Source: Candidatus Bathyarchaeota archaeon (GTDB taxonomy: Archaea; Thermoproteota; Bathyarchaeia; TCS64). From it: a stretch of DNA of 56,248 bases. Position 1 is the first letter of the stretch. Each line of letters begins with the position of its first letter. The notes under the pieces are model-generated. The model was not told where the DNA came from. It saw nothing but the letters and a program-made list of their open reading frames with translations, and ran no database searches. Positions 48,931 to 56,248 of the stretch are shown one piece after another. The stretch is taken from contig JABIBQ010000050.1 of the NCBI GenBank assembly GCA_018652685.1, positions 1-56,248 of the forward strand. The letters run 5' to 3'. The translations under genes and the position numbers were made by a program.

Positions 48931-50153
48931 ACGCCGTGTTTCTCCACGGCATCCATCAGAGCTTTCACATTAACCGGATCGGCTTCCTCCGGGATGTTTA
49001 CTCCTGGTGCCAGCACGAACCCGCCTCCTTCCTTGACATCTTCCATGAGGTTCTTGACGTACTCGTCGATCTTGGCTGGTGTCCCGCTCAGGAACAGCGA
49101 CGCAGGTGGCCCCCCGACTATACAGGCGTGGTCCCCGATAATCTCCTTGGCCTTTTTCAAGTCAGTCTTCTCAAATTTGGCGATCGTCTTGCCCTTTGGC
49201 AGCTCAAGGATTGACTCAAGGTGGGCGTCGTGGTAGCCCTCGTAGAAAATCGAAGGCACAAAACCCAGCTTGATTAACTCCTCGATTATCTCTTTCAGTG
49301 TTGGCCAGTAGAACTCGTGGTATTGTTTCGGTGAGAAGTATTCGTTCAGGTGGAGTGGTATGAAGGCATGCGCTCCCTTTGGGGCGAGTTTCGCGTTGAT
49401 CCTAGCCAGCTCAAGTATTACCTCCTTCAATGCATCGGCTGCCTGTTTCACCTTGTCAGGCACCCTGAACGTGTCGAATAGCACGTTCTTTATGTCCCGC
49501 ATGTAGTCCCCGATGAGGTCCATGGGGGCGTACGAGAATCCACCCGCGAAGCTGGGGAACCCGTAGCCCCTCAGTTCCTCTCCCATCTTCTTCATGCCTG
49601 CCCTGTACCTTTCGCTCTCCTCGCCGTACTTGATGAGTGCCGACATGGCTCTTGGAGAGTTGAGGTCTTCCAGCTCGGTGAAGGACCGGGGTATGATCTT
49701 GTTGACTATGAACCCGTGTGGGTCGTCAATCAGCTCGTCGTACTCCTCGACCTTCATGTACTCCTCCCCGATGAACTGTGGCGGTGTGTCCTTCTGCATC
49801 TCCAGTCCAGGGAACCTCCCGTACTTCATCCCCAACGCCTTCTGGAGTGGTATATTGATCATCCCGGGCACGATCCCGTCATAGTCCCGCATCATAGCCA
49901 GTACCAGTGGGAGCGAGTAGATTCCCCCACCACCTCCCGCGGTGTCGTAGCCAAAATCAACGGAGGTCTTGACCACCGCTCCCCTCAGCTTGTTGTAATC
50001 AGTGAGGGCTTCCTGGATGGTGATACATCCATACTTGGCGGCGAAGTAACTGTAACTGCTGCTCAGCGGTACCCTGTCAGGCTCCTTCAAGGCGTAGGCC
50101 CTTGAGAGCCTTTCCTTCCTCTCCCTGTAGACTTCCTCGTAGTCAACGCTCAA
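48924..50153 (-). CDS. UroD-family methyltransferase (MtvB/MtaA-like)
   Basis: About 409 residues of uroporphyrinogen-decarboxylase fold. IPLHLNEYFSPKQYHEFYWPTLKEIIEEL, the segment FYEGYHDAHLESILELPKG and KFEKTDLKKAKEIIGDHACIVGGPPASLFLSGTP line up with corrinoid-linked methyltransferases rather than with true heme enzymes. The MtaA-type HxC zinc motif is absent at LHLNEY; the acids and His of EGYHDAH may serve. Such enzymes move a methyl group between a substrate and a corrinoid protein. TTG 50153, overlapping the stop of the corrinoid gene, is preferred over an upstream ATG at 50183. Confidence 0.85.
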   Translation of the reverse strand: MSVDYEEVYRERKERLSRAYALKEPDRVPLSSSYSYFAAKYGCITIQEALTDYNKLRGAVVKTSVDFGYDTAGGGGGIYSLPLVLAMMRDYDGIVPGMINIPLQKALGMKYGRFPGLEMQKDTPPQFIGEEYMKVEEYDELIDDPHGFIVNKIIPRSFTELEDLNSPRAMSALIKYGEESERYRAGMKKMGEELRGYGFPSFAGGFSYAPMDLIGDYMRDIKNVLFDTFRVPDKVKQAADALKEVILELARINAKLAPKGAHAFIPLHLNEYFSPKQYHEFYWPTLKEIIEELIKLGFVPSIFYEGYHDAHLESILELPKGKTIAKFEKTDLKKAKEIIGDHACIVGGPPASLFLSGTPAKIDEYVKNLMEDVKEGGGFVLAPGVNIPEEADPVNVKALMDAVEKHGVY

Positions 50154-50791
50154 ACTGCTTCCCCCTTCATCAGGCCGATGCACATTCTAACCCCGTGTGC
50201 CGCGTTATCCGTTGAGGCATCCGGCTTGATGTAATCGGTGGCGTGCGCATCGATGCGTCCCCCTCCGATTATGATCTTGACCTGATCCCTGAGGCCCGCT
50301 TTTGTTATCGCCTCAATCGTCTGCCTTGTAGTCTCAAGCGCAACGGTGAGTAGGCTGCTCATCCCCACGATATCCGGCTCATGCTCCTTTATCGCATCAA
50401 CGAAAGTGGCCGGTGGCACGTCAACTCCGAGGTCGATGATATCAAAGCCCTCTGCCTCAAGCAGCGCGATGGCGATGTTCTTCCCGATATCGTGCACGTC
50501 ACCCTCTACTGTACCGATGACTATCTTTCCGCTAGACTCAGAAATGGTGATCTTGAGGTGGGGCCTGACGATGTTCATGATCTGGTTGAATATCTCGGCA
50601 GCCATTATCATTTCTGACAGGAAGAAGTCGCCGCTCTCAAACTTTTCCCCGACGATGGACATCCCTTCCCTACATTTCTCCAGGATCTCAACGGGCTCTG
50701 TGCCAGACTTTAGCATCCCTTCAGCCAGCTCAAGGGCTACAAGTTCATCCAGCTCGATTATCGCTTCAACTATTTTATCGTGAGAGGTCAT
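50150..50791 (-). CDS. Methyltransferase corrinoid protein
   Basis: 213 residues from MTSHDKIVEA. A helical cap domain (about 1-85) is followed by the B12 fold with D98-V-H100-D-I-G (EGDVHDIGKN), His 100 being the lower cobalt ligand. SSLLT and IIGGGRI follow, which hold the dimethylbenzimidazole-type tail. It carries methyl groups between methyltransferases. It is just upstream of the UroD-family gene (overlap of 4 bp), so the two are made together. An upstream ATG at 50806 gives 5 extra residues. Confidence 0.93.
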   Translation of the reverse strand: MTSHDKIVEAIIELDELVALELAEGMLKSGTEPVEILEKCREGMSIVGEKFESGDFFLSEMIMAAEIFNQIMNIVRPHLKITISESSGKIVIGTVEGDVHDIGKNIAIALLEAEGFDIIDLGVDVPPATFVDAIKEHEPDIVGMSSLLTVALETTRQTIEAITKAGLRDQVKIIIGGGRIDAHATDYIKPDASTDNAAHGVRMCIGLMKGEAV

Positions 50792-50827
50792 GGTTCCTAG
50801 TCCCACGGCGCGTATAAAAAAAGGTGG

Positions 50828-52594
50828 CTACCTTGAGTGTATCCTTCCCTTCACCCAGTTAGTGGAATCTAGTTTTCGCACGGTTTCGGGGAACAGGTCC
50901 AGATCCATGTGGGGAAACAAGAGTGCGTCCAAGTAATCTCTGTTGTACTCCTTGCTCGTCGCCAACTCAACGTACTCCGTTTTCTCCCTGATGACCTGTG
51001 CTTCCAGCCGCGCTTTCCTCGAAAGCAGGGCCATCCTAGCCCCCGTCCCAGCGGCGTTTCCTACCTGTTGGATGTCAGACAGGCTGAACTCTGGTATCAT
51101 CCCGATGTTGAGTGCGCTCTCCCTGTTGATGTATGTCCCGAACGCCCCGGCCATGTAGATGTTCTTGAAATCAGATGGGTTAACTCCCAGTTTTATCATC
51201 AATGTCTTGGCCCCTGAATAGATAGCCGCCTTTCCCTTCTGGAGTTCCCTGACATCAAGCTGCGTGATGACTATGTCCGAGTCAATTCCTGTGTCTCCCC
51301 TCCATGCAACCACGTACTCGGAAACCCCATTGTATTTCCTGATGCGCTTGTGATCTCTGTTTATGATCCTTCCTGAGCTGTCCATTATCCCCGACTTTAG
51401 CATCTCGGATAGCAGGTCAATGAGACCTGACCCGCATATTCCCATTGCCAAGGAGTCATCAATGACCTTGATTCGTGGTTCTAGGCTCTCGGGGACGATC
51501 CAGACACCCTCAATGGCGCCTGACGCTGCCCTCATCCCGTGTTTTATATGGGCCCCCTCAAAGGCGGGGCCGGACGCGCAGGAGCATGCCGCCAAACCTT
51601 CCTTTTTCCCGACCACGATCTCGGTATTGGTACCAATATCCATGAGGAAGCTCAGTTCATTCTCCTTGTGGACGCTCGTAGCCAGTGTGGCAGCGACGCA
51701 GTCCGCTCCAACGAACCCTGCGATCAGCGGGAGCACATGGACCCTGCCGTTTGATGACAAGTTGATCACATCAGGCTCCAAATCCCTGTGTTCTAGGTTT
51801 TCGGGCATGAACGGGTTCCTTGACAGTGGGTAGGTGTCAGTGCCCAGGACGAAATGCTGCATCACCGTGTTACCGACCAGTACAATTTCGTACACATCCT
51901 TCGGGCTTTTCCCAGCCTCGGAGCATGCGTCCTTTAGCAGACGCTTCACTCCACCAACCAGCGTCCCATGCAGCCTCTCTTGGTTCTCAGAGCTCTGGAT
52001 TGCCGAGGTTATCCTGCTGATTATGTCCTCCCCGTAAGGTATCTGGGGGTTCATAGCAGTCGAGACCGCGATCAGTTCGCCTGTCGAAAGGTCCATCAGG
52101 TCCCCAGCCAGTTTCGTGGACCCGATATCAACCGCGAATCCCAGGATCGGCGCATCCCTTGACTCCAGCCTTCTGATTACCTCCCCATCATAGAGGATCG
52201 CCGTGGAGTGGCCGTCAACGACCCTTTTAACCATCGGGTCAAACTCAACAGATGTATCCAGCCCCTCAGTCTGAAGTCTCTGGGTGCCCGTCCTGCTCTC
52301 CTTGGGCACCGTGACGACCATGTCGTCGGTGATGCTGAGGAGGCACCCCAGCCTGAACCCTTTGTTCAGGCCAGCTGCCCCGATGTACTTCTCCTCGACG
52401 GCCTTTGATGGCGGTAGCTTCCCCGATATTACCTGGACGATACATTTCCCACACGCACCTGTTCCGCCGCAGATACTGTTTATATCAACACCGAGAACAC
52501 GGGCCGCATCAAGGACTGTGGTGTTCTCCGGGAAGCTTCCCCTCTTCCCGTCGGGCTGGAACACTATCTCGTGGCTGTCAGACATGTCAATCAT
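50828..52594 (-). CDS. Ferredoxin-ASKHA reductive activator of corrinoid proteins
   Basis: 588 residues. The N-terminal [2Fe-2S] ferredoxin has C42, C48, C51 and C84 (ICGGTGACGKC...C). The ASKHA part has LGFAVDIGSTKLAGDL, VLVGNTVMQH, FLMDIGTNTEIVVG and AGAFGTYINRES, the ATP-binding pattern of RamA/RACE-type proteins (DUF4445). It uses ATP to return an inactive Co(II) corrinoid to Co(I). It sits one gene before the corrinoid protein with a 36-bp gap, on the same strand. The divergent MtrH gene follows on the other side. Confidence 0.92.
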   Translation of the reverse strand: MIDMSDSHEIVFQPDGKRGSFPENTTVLDAARVLGVDINSICGGTGACGKCIVQVISGKLPPSKAVEEKYIGAAGLNKGFRLGCLLSITDDMVVTVPKESRTGTQRLQTEGLDTSVEFDPMVKRVVDGHSTAILYDGEVIRRLESRDAPILGFAVDIGSTKLAGDLMDLSTGELIAVSTAMNPQIPYGEDIISRITSAIQSSENQERLHGTLVGGVKRLLKDACSEAGKSPKDVYEIVLVGNTVMQHFVLGTDTYPLSRNPFMPENLEHRDLEPDVINLSSNGRVHVLPLIAGFVGADCVAATLATSVHKENELSFLMDIGTNTEIVVGKKEGLAACSCASGPAFEGAHIKHGMRAASGAIEGVWIVPESLEPRIKVIDDSLAMGICGSGLIDLLSEMLKSGIMDSSGRIINRDHKRIRKYNGVSEYVVAWRGDTGIDSDIVITQLDVRELQKGKAAIYSGAKTLMIKLGVNPSDFKNIYMAGAFGTYINRESALNIGMIPEFSLSDIQQVGNAAGTGARMALLSRKARLEAQVIREKTEYVELATSKEYNRDYLDALLFPHMDLDLFPETVRKLDSTNWVKGRIHSR

Positions 52595-52674
52595 AGGGGG
52601 AGATCGGTAACTTAACTCATTGTTTACGTCAAAGCAACAAATTCAAGAGCGGTTACCCGTAGGATAACCCGACG

Positions 52675-53574
52675 ATGTTCGATTACTCTGTGAAACAGAA
52701 AACGTACGAGATACATGGCATCAAGGTGGGCGGCGAGCCCGGGCAGCATCCCACCGTCATGATCGGATCCATGTTCTACAACGGCGACAAGAACGTCTCA
52801 GACCACGGCGAGGGCAAGTTCGACAAGGAGAAAGCGGAGAAGCATATCCGAGACGCCGAGATGATGACCGAGAAGACAGGTCTGCCCGTCATGATTGACC
52901 TGGTCTCAGAGAACGCCGTCGCCACCGGAAAGTACATGGATTTCATTCTGGAAAAAACCGATATGCCCATCGTACTGGACGTCGTGGCCGAGGTGGAGCA
53001 GGTGAAGGCACTCCACTACGCCGACGAGATCGGGGTAATCGACAGGATCGTGCTGAACTCACTGAGCCCCCACACCAAGGACCCGCTCTACGAGGCAATA
53101 ACTGAGACCAAGCTAAAATCCTCTATCCTCCTCACGCATAGCACGAGGTATGTGCTGTCATCGAACAAGGAACCACTGCTCGATGAGCTTGTCCCCAAGG
53201 CCGAGGCAGCTGGGATTGAGCATATTCTCATTGATACCGCCGTATTGGACATCCCGACCCTAGGAATCACGGCCAAGGCAATCGACCGCATCAAGGACAA
53301 GTACGGCTACCCGTGCGGGTGCGGGGCCCACAACGCACTCTCGTCATGGAAGAGACTTAAGGAGAAGTACACCAAGGACGCCCAAACAGTGGTTAAGGGG
53401 CTTACCAACGCAATTCCCACCGTCATCGGTGCCGATTTCGTACTCTTCGGGCCGCTGAAGAACGCCGAGAGGTTCTTCCCGGGCGTGGCCATGGTTGACG
53501 CGGCCTACAGCCAGCTCATGATGGAGAAGAAGGTGAGGCCGGACAGGAGCCACCCCCGGTTCAGGATCGGTTAA
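52675..53574 (+). CDS. MtrH-family tetrahydromethanopterin methyltransferase
   Basis: 299 residues, TIM barrel of the DHP-synthase/MtrH family. YEIHGIKVGGEPGQHPTVMIGSMFYNGDK opens it. MIDLVSENAVATGKYMDF, VLNSLSPHTKD and IDTAVLDIPTLGITAKAID are the pterin-binding strands, and GCGAHNALSSWKRLKE is the late substrate loop. MtrH transfers methyl from a corrinoid to (or from) H4MPT. Without the other Mtr subunits in the window, it likely pairs with the nearby soluble corrinoid protein. It is divergent from the activator gene, 80 bp apart. Confidence 0.92.
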   Translation: MFDYSVKQKTYEIHGIKVGGEPGQHPTVMIGSMFYNGDKNVSDHGEGKFDKEKAEKHIRDAEMMTEKTGLPVMIDLVSENAVATGKYMDFILEKTDMPIVLDVVAEVEQVKALHYADEIGVIDRIVLNSLSPHTKDPLYEAITETKLKSSILLTHSTRYVLSSNKEPLLDELVPKAEAAGIEHILIDTAVLDIPTLGITAKAIDRIKDKYGYPCGCGAHNALSSWKRLKEKYTKDAQTVVKGLTNAIPTVIGADFVLFGPLKNAERFFPGVAMVDAAYSQLMMEKKVRPDRSHPRFRIG

Positions 53575-53589
53575 TCTATCTTAGAAAGA

Positions 53590-53745
53590 CTAGCCTTCCC
53601 TGATGGGTGAGATGTAGACCGTCACGCCGGTATCCTCCACAACTTCCATTTTCTCGTAGTTACTTGGAATCTCATCGATATTGTCAACAGTTCCCTTGTA
53701 CATCAGGCACCCGAATGGGCCGTGCTCCATTACCTTCATCTTCAT
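53590..53745 (-). CDS. Small protein, 51 aa
   Basis: A 52-codon minus-strand frame from ATG 53745 to TAG reads MKMKVMEHGPFGCLMYKGTV and ends in VYISPIREG, with VDNIDEIPSNYEKMEVVE between. It fits a beta-rich small domain and fills a gap between the MtrH gene and the coiled-coil gene. Codon use is normal for the region. Function unknown; translation of so short a frame is not certain. Confidence 0.5.
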   Translation of the reverse strand: MKMKVMEHGPFGCLMYKGTVDNIDEIPSNYEKMEVVEDTGVTVYISPIREG

Positions 53746-53871
53746 AGATTCGACTTTCCCGTGAGGGCATATGAAAGAGACTCAGGTCTTGTTGGCAGGG
53801 TCGTTTGTGAATAAGGTTAAGTAAAAAGGGGGGTGTTATTCTCTCGAAGCTGGGGGCTGGCCGCTGCTAGG

Positions 53872-54030
53872 TTAAGCCTTCAGCTTCTCAAGTCGTTCTG
53901 TGACGTTTGCTAGGTTGGCCTCAAGATGCTCTTTCATCTTCTCAAGCATCTCGATCTCCTCTTTCAGGCTCATCGCCTTCCGGGGACCGCAGTGGCCACC
54001 CCTTCCTCGTCCGTGTATGTGTCTACGCAT
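53872..54030 (-). CDS. Small coiled-coil protein (DUF5320-like) downstream of PadR
   Basis: 52 residues: a Gly/His/Arg-rich start (MRRHIHGRGRGGHCGPRKA) then an acidic coiled coil (EEIEMLEKMKEHLEANLANVTERLEKL). Its start overlaps the 3' end of the padR gene by 8 bp, so they are translated together. The layout recalls DUF5320-type proteins that sit beside redox or metal-linked genes in anaerobes. A regulator-partner role is inference. Confidence 0.6.
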   Translation of the reverse strand: MRRHIHGRGRGGHCGPRKAMSLKEEIEMLEKMKEHLEANLANVTERLEKLKA

Positions 54031-54421
54031 TTTCTTTTTCTCCGTCAGTAGCGTGCTTGGGAAAGTGTAGCCGGTAGTACTCCTCCATCTCGTCAAGGAA
54101 CTTTTTGCGGCGGAGCATGTACTGGAGTCCGTTCTTCAGGTGTTCCCTGCCGTTCTCCGTGATGCTGTATACCCGCCTGGGCCTGCCTGCCTCACTCTCC
54201 TCGTGTTTCGAGGTGAGGATTTCCTTGTTCTCCATCCTGTTGAGGATGGTGTACAGGCTGCCGGTCTTGAACCGGCCCTCCCTAACGTATCCACGTGTCT
54301 GGAGCTCCTCGGCGAGCTGGTACCCGTGCTTTGGTTCCTCGTTGAGTAGCATTAGGAGCAGGAACTGGACCCATCCCCTCTCGGGGTGTGGTCCGTGGTG
54401 CCTTCGTCTGCGTTTTCCCAT
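54023..54421 (-). CDS. PadR-family transcriptional regulator
   Basis: About 132 residues. LLMLLNEEPKHGYQLAEELQTRGYVREGRFKTGSLYTILNRMENKEILTSKHEESEAGRPRRVYSITENGREHLKNGL is the PadR winged helix, with a C-terminal dimer helix (YMLRRKKFLDEMEEYY). The Arg/His-rich N-terminus RRRRHHGPHPERGW is unusual. Two matching palindromes lie upstream; the first overlaps its own start region, the second the divergent promoter. ATG 54421 is used; 54430 or 54439 are alternatives, the last lying inside the first palindrome. Confidence 0.92.
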   Translation of the reverse strand: MGKRRRRHHGPHPERGWVQFLLLMLLNEEPKHGYQLAEELQTRGYVREGRFKTGSLYTILNRMENKEILTSKHEESEAGRPRRVYSITENGREHLKNGLQYMLRRKKFLDEMEEYYRLHFPKHATDGEKENA

Positions 54422-54432
54422 TTCTCGCATAC

Positions 54433-54445
54433 TTAACATTGTTAA
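54433..54445. promoter_or_regulatory. PadR operator 1
   Basis: TTAACATTGTTAA is a perfect 13-bp palindrome (central T). It covers the predicted transcription start of padR, about 26 bp downstream of its TATA-like TTTATAA. Same half-sites as operator 2, with centres 41 bp apart (about four helical turns). Confidence 0.6.
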
Positions 54446-54470
54446 CCATAACGTTGTGGGTTATAAACCT

Positions 54471-54489
54471 TACTTAACAATGTTAAGTA
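54471..54489. promoter_or_regulatory. PadR operator 2
   Basis: TACTTAACAATGTTAAGTA is a perfect 19-bp palindrome with the same TTAACA half-site as operator 1. It overlaps the TATA-like region (AAGTATAATTC) of the gene that starts at 54539, so binding would block that promoter. A repressor holding both divergent genes is the simplest reading. Confidence 0.6.
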
Positions 54490-54538
54490 TAATTCAGTTG
54501 TAGAATAATTCATTAATCCTCGCCAAGATGAGCTTAGC

Positions 54539-56137
54539 ATGAACCTCAAAAGGCTCCTTGGAACAGCCGCTGGTCTCATTGTAGTCACACTAATTGTCAC
54601 CGCGTTCCTCGGCGGCCCCGAAAACTTGGGTTCAAACGATGACGAGAAAGAGACTCCCGGAACACCTGACGTACCGGGTACCGGAGACACTTCTGAGCCA
54701 AGTGAACCAGGTGAGGATGACCAGACGCCTGAGGACCATCAACCAGTCAGGGACGAGGACGGATGCATCGAGATTCTACCGGGGATTAGCAGGGAGTACG
54801 AGATAATCAGGGTCGAGGGCGAGGTAAACGAGTCCATTGCCCTTGATGCACTGGAGATATTCGGCGTCTCGGCGGAGGAACACGTCTGGACACAGAGGTT
54901 CGCAGGCATGGATGACCTGCAATATATGTCCAACCACGAGATGACAATAGGTGGCTCCGAGAACAGCACCGCATACGTAAACGTGACGTACCCCGGAGTG
55001 TACCGGGTCGAATTATTCGCGGATGGAGAGACCTACGAGATGGAGCTGAAGGCAACCAAGGTAGGCAGAGCCCTTGAACTAAAAGGGCTTAACTTCATCG
55101 ACCTGTTCGGTACCACCGGTAACCCTGAGTTCAACATTCACCCAGATGACCCTGAGTGCTTCGAGAAGGCACTGGAACATGCCTTCGAGGGACCCCTACG
55201 AGTCGGTGCAGAGTGGGTTGGCATGGTCCCAGCGGCCTTCTACTACCAGGTGGACCCGCCTCTGGTACAGGACAACGATACGTTCCTCTCCATGAGCGAT
55301 GACGATTTCTACGCGGCTTTCGTCAAGGGCGCCCATGACCGCGGTCTGAAGGTGATGGAGACGTACCAGCAGACGGGAGGGTTGGACTTTACTGAGGTGG
55401 ACTGGCAACTGCTTTCCGAGAAGGAGAACGACCCTGAGTGGTGGAGTCTCTGGTTCGATATGTGGGAGGAGTACACAGTTCGGAGGGCGACCAGGGCCGA
55501 GAGTTTCGGGACTGATGCCATCCTCCTGGACATGTACTCCGAGGCCACTCTCAAACCTGATGTATACCCGGAATACGCGGGGAGGTGGTCCGAGTTGATC
55601 CACGCTGTCAGGGAAGTGTTCTCCGGACAGGTTGGTCTTAACTACATCAACGCCGATGAGAGAATTACTTTCTACAAGGAGCTAGATTTCATCCAGATAA
55701 CCTATTTCGGCGGGCTGTACACGTCCAGGACCGATATGCTGCCAGACCCACGAAACCCTACAATCGAGGAGCTAATGGCCATCAACGACGTGATGTTTGA
55801 GGGCATAGAGTACATGATGGGAGGGAAACTGCCAATCTACGTCGTATTGACCACGGGGAGTTCAAACGGACAGAACACAGCCGAGGATCCTGAGCTGAGG
55901 AGCGCCGTTGACTTCAACGAGCAGGTGATCTACTACGAGGCATTCTTCGCATCTCTAGAGAAATACAATTGGGCCACCGGCATCATGACTGAGAGGTGGG
56001 ATTTCTGGGACGAGTACCGCAGGTTCGGCGATGAATACAATATCCAATACTTTGCAGAAACCACCAGTGCATCCCCCCGGAACAAACCCGCTGAGGATGT
56101 TATGGCGCTATGGTTTGAGGTCTACCAGTCAGAGTAG
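54539..56137 (+). CDS. Secreted or anchored TIM-barrel-like protein (glycoside-hydrolase-like)
   Basis: 532 residues. A signal anchor (about 8-25) is followed by an acidic Pro/Gly/Thr linker (about 30-75), a beta domain (about 75-170) and a large alpha/beta region (about 180-530). That region has GLKVMETYQQTGGLDFTEVDW, FGTDAILLDMYSEATLKPD and GIMTERWDFWDEYR, with acids at barrel strand ends as in glycoside hydrolases of the GH-A type. The family could not be named, and no catalytic pair is certain. It is likely regulated by the divergent PadR protein. Confidence 0.55.
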   Translation: MNLKRLLGTAAGLIVVTLIVTAFLGGPENLGSNDDEKETPGTPDVPGTGDTSEPSEPGEDDQTPEDHQPVRDEDGCIEILPGISREYEIIRVEGEVNESIALDALEIFGVSAEEHVWTQRFAGMDDLQYMSNHEMTIGGSENSTAYVNVTYPGVYRVELFADGETYEMELKATKVGRALELKGLNFIDLFGTTGNPEFNIHPDDPECFEKALEHAFEGPLRVGAEWVGMVPAAFYYQVDPPLVQDNDTFLSMSDDDFYAAFVKGAHDRGLKVMETYQQTGGLDFTEVDWQLLSEKENDPEWWSLWFDMWEEYTVRRATRAESFGTDAILLDMYSEATLKPDVYPEYAGRWSELIHAVREVFSGQVGLNYINADERITFYKELDFIQITYFGGLYTSRTDMLPDPRNPTIEELMAINDVMFEGIEYMMGGKLPIYVVLTTGSSNGQNTAEDPELRSAVDFNEQVIYYEAFFASLEKYNWATGIMTERWDFWDEYRRFGDEYNIQYFAETTSASPRNKPAEDVMALWFEVYQSE

Positions 56138-56211
56138 CAAAGTAATTACTCTACCTAGCCCCCGACATCCCCTTTTGATACAGTTTTATATAGGATTGAG
56201 GGCACATTTCC

Positions 56212-56248
56212 TTGAAACCATCAGAGTTGAAACGACTTGGATGCCAAC
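56212..56248 (+). CDS. Possible start of the next gene (partial)
   Basis: A TATA-like TTTATATAG at about 56185-56193 is followed, about 24 bp on, by TTG and an open frame MKPSELKRLGCQ to the window end. That is the expected leaderless spacing. Twelve codons are too few to identify it. Confidence 0.3.
   Translation, partial: MKPSELKRLGCQ

Noticed and set aside
52675-53574. A full Mtr membrane complex
   Set aside because: Only an MtrH homologue is present. No MtrA-G membrane subunits are nearby, and its neighbours are soluble methyltransferase genes.
1-56248. CRISPR arrays, insertion sequences, integrases or prophage genes
   Set aside because: No regularly spaced direct repeats, transposase motifs, terminal inverted repeats or phage structural genes were seen. 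The accessory stretch at 11-15 kb has no flanking integration signs.

Overview
The window is a piece of an archaeal chromosome. The diagnostic genes are a TFB-type transcription factor, RNA polymerase subunits RpoF and RpoL, transcription factor S, sliding clamp PCNA, FEN-1 nuclease and an archaeal-type ATP DNA ligase. Ribosomal proteins L21e and L10e, SRP54, exosome subunit Csl4, Dph2, archease and an MtrH homologue point the same way. TATA-like boxes about 25 nt upstream of starts suggest many leaderless mRNAs, and GTG and TTG starts are common. The gene mix (single-chain GMP synthase, ComB homologue, H4MPT-type methyltransferase, hybrid cluster protein, no methanogenesis genes visible) suggests an anaerobic, non-methanogenic member of Thermoplasmatota or a neighbouring lineage. 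That placement is inference.

Layout. 1-5.7 kb: tail of a DUF362-like gene, TFB behind a long AT-rich leader, a convergent FrlB/FrlD-like pair for Amadori-sugar breakdown, two tandem nitroreductases, TfoX-like and DUF2153 genes. 5.7-11.2 kb: tRNA-Ser(GGA), MBL-fold hydrolase, MFS transporter and a complete iron/thiamine-type ABC importer. 11.2-15.1 kb: an unusual cassette of a multi-pass membrane protein with an HExxH domain, a small zinc-ribbon protein, a membrane-anchored propeller protein, and decayed fragments, one of them a second copy of the zinc ribbon. 15.1-22 kb: FAD oxidoreductase, PPC protein, CBS protein, VOC protein, class V aminotransferase, V4R protein, GMP synthase, DUF5680 protein and archease. 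22-25 kb: hybrid cluster protein with ArsR regulator, a small Cys-rich protein with a structured leader, and a decayed second ArsR gene carrying an amber codon. 25-34 kb: SerS, ComB, a TFS-like paralogue, FEN-1 and DNA ligase (overlapping genes), and an M20 amidohydrolase. 34-39 kb: an ECF S component, a GTP cyclohydrolase II frame interrupted by UGA exactly at a zinc-ligand Cys, a winged-helix-like frame with no normal start codon, acyl-CoA synthetase, DapA and GNAT.

39-47 kb is a dense informational block (SRP54, L21e, RpoF, DUF655, L10e, Dph2, Csl4, RpoL, TFS, PCNA). PCNA ends in a palindrome plus T-run that looks like an intrinsic terminator. 47-53.6 kb: Lrp/AsnC and SCP2-like genes, then a corrinoid methyl-transfer locus: B12-activation-domain protein, UroD-family methyltransferase, corrinoid protein, ferredoxin-ASKHA reductive activator and MtrH homologue. 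Together these resemble a methyl donor -> corrinoid protein -> tetrahydromethanopterin route and are the best metabolic-system candidate here. 53.6-56.2 kb: a PadR regulator and a small coiled-coil protein, divergent from a secreted TIM-barrel-like protein, with two matching palindromic operators between them.
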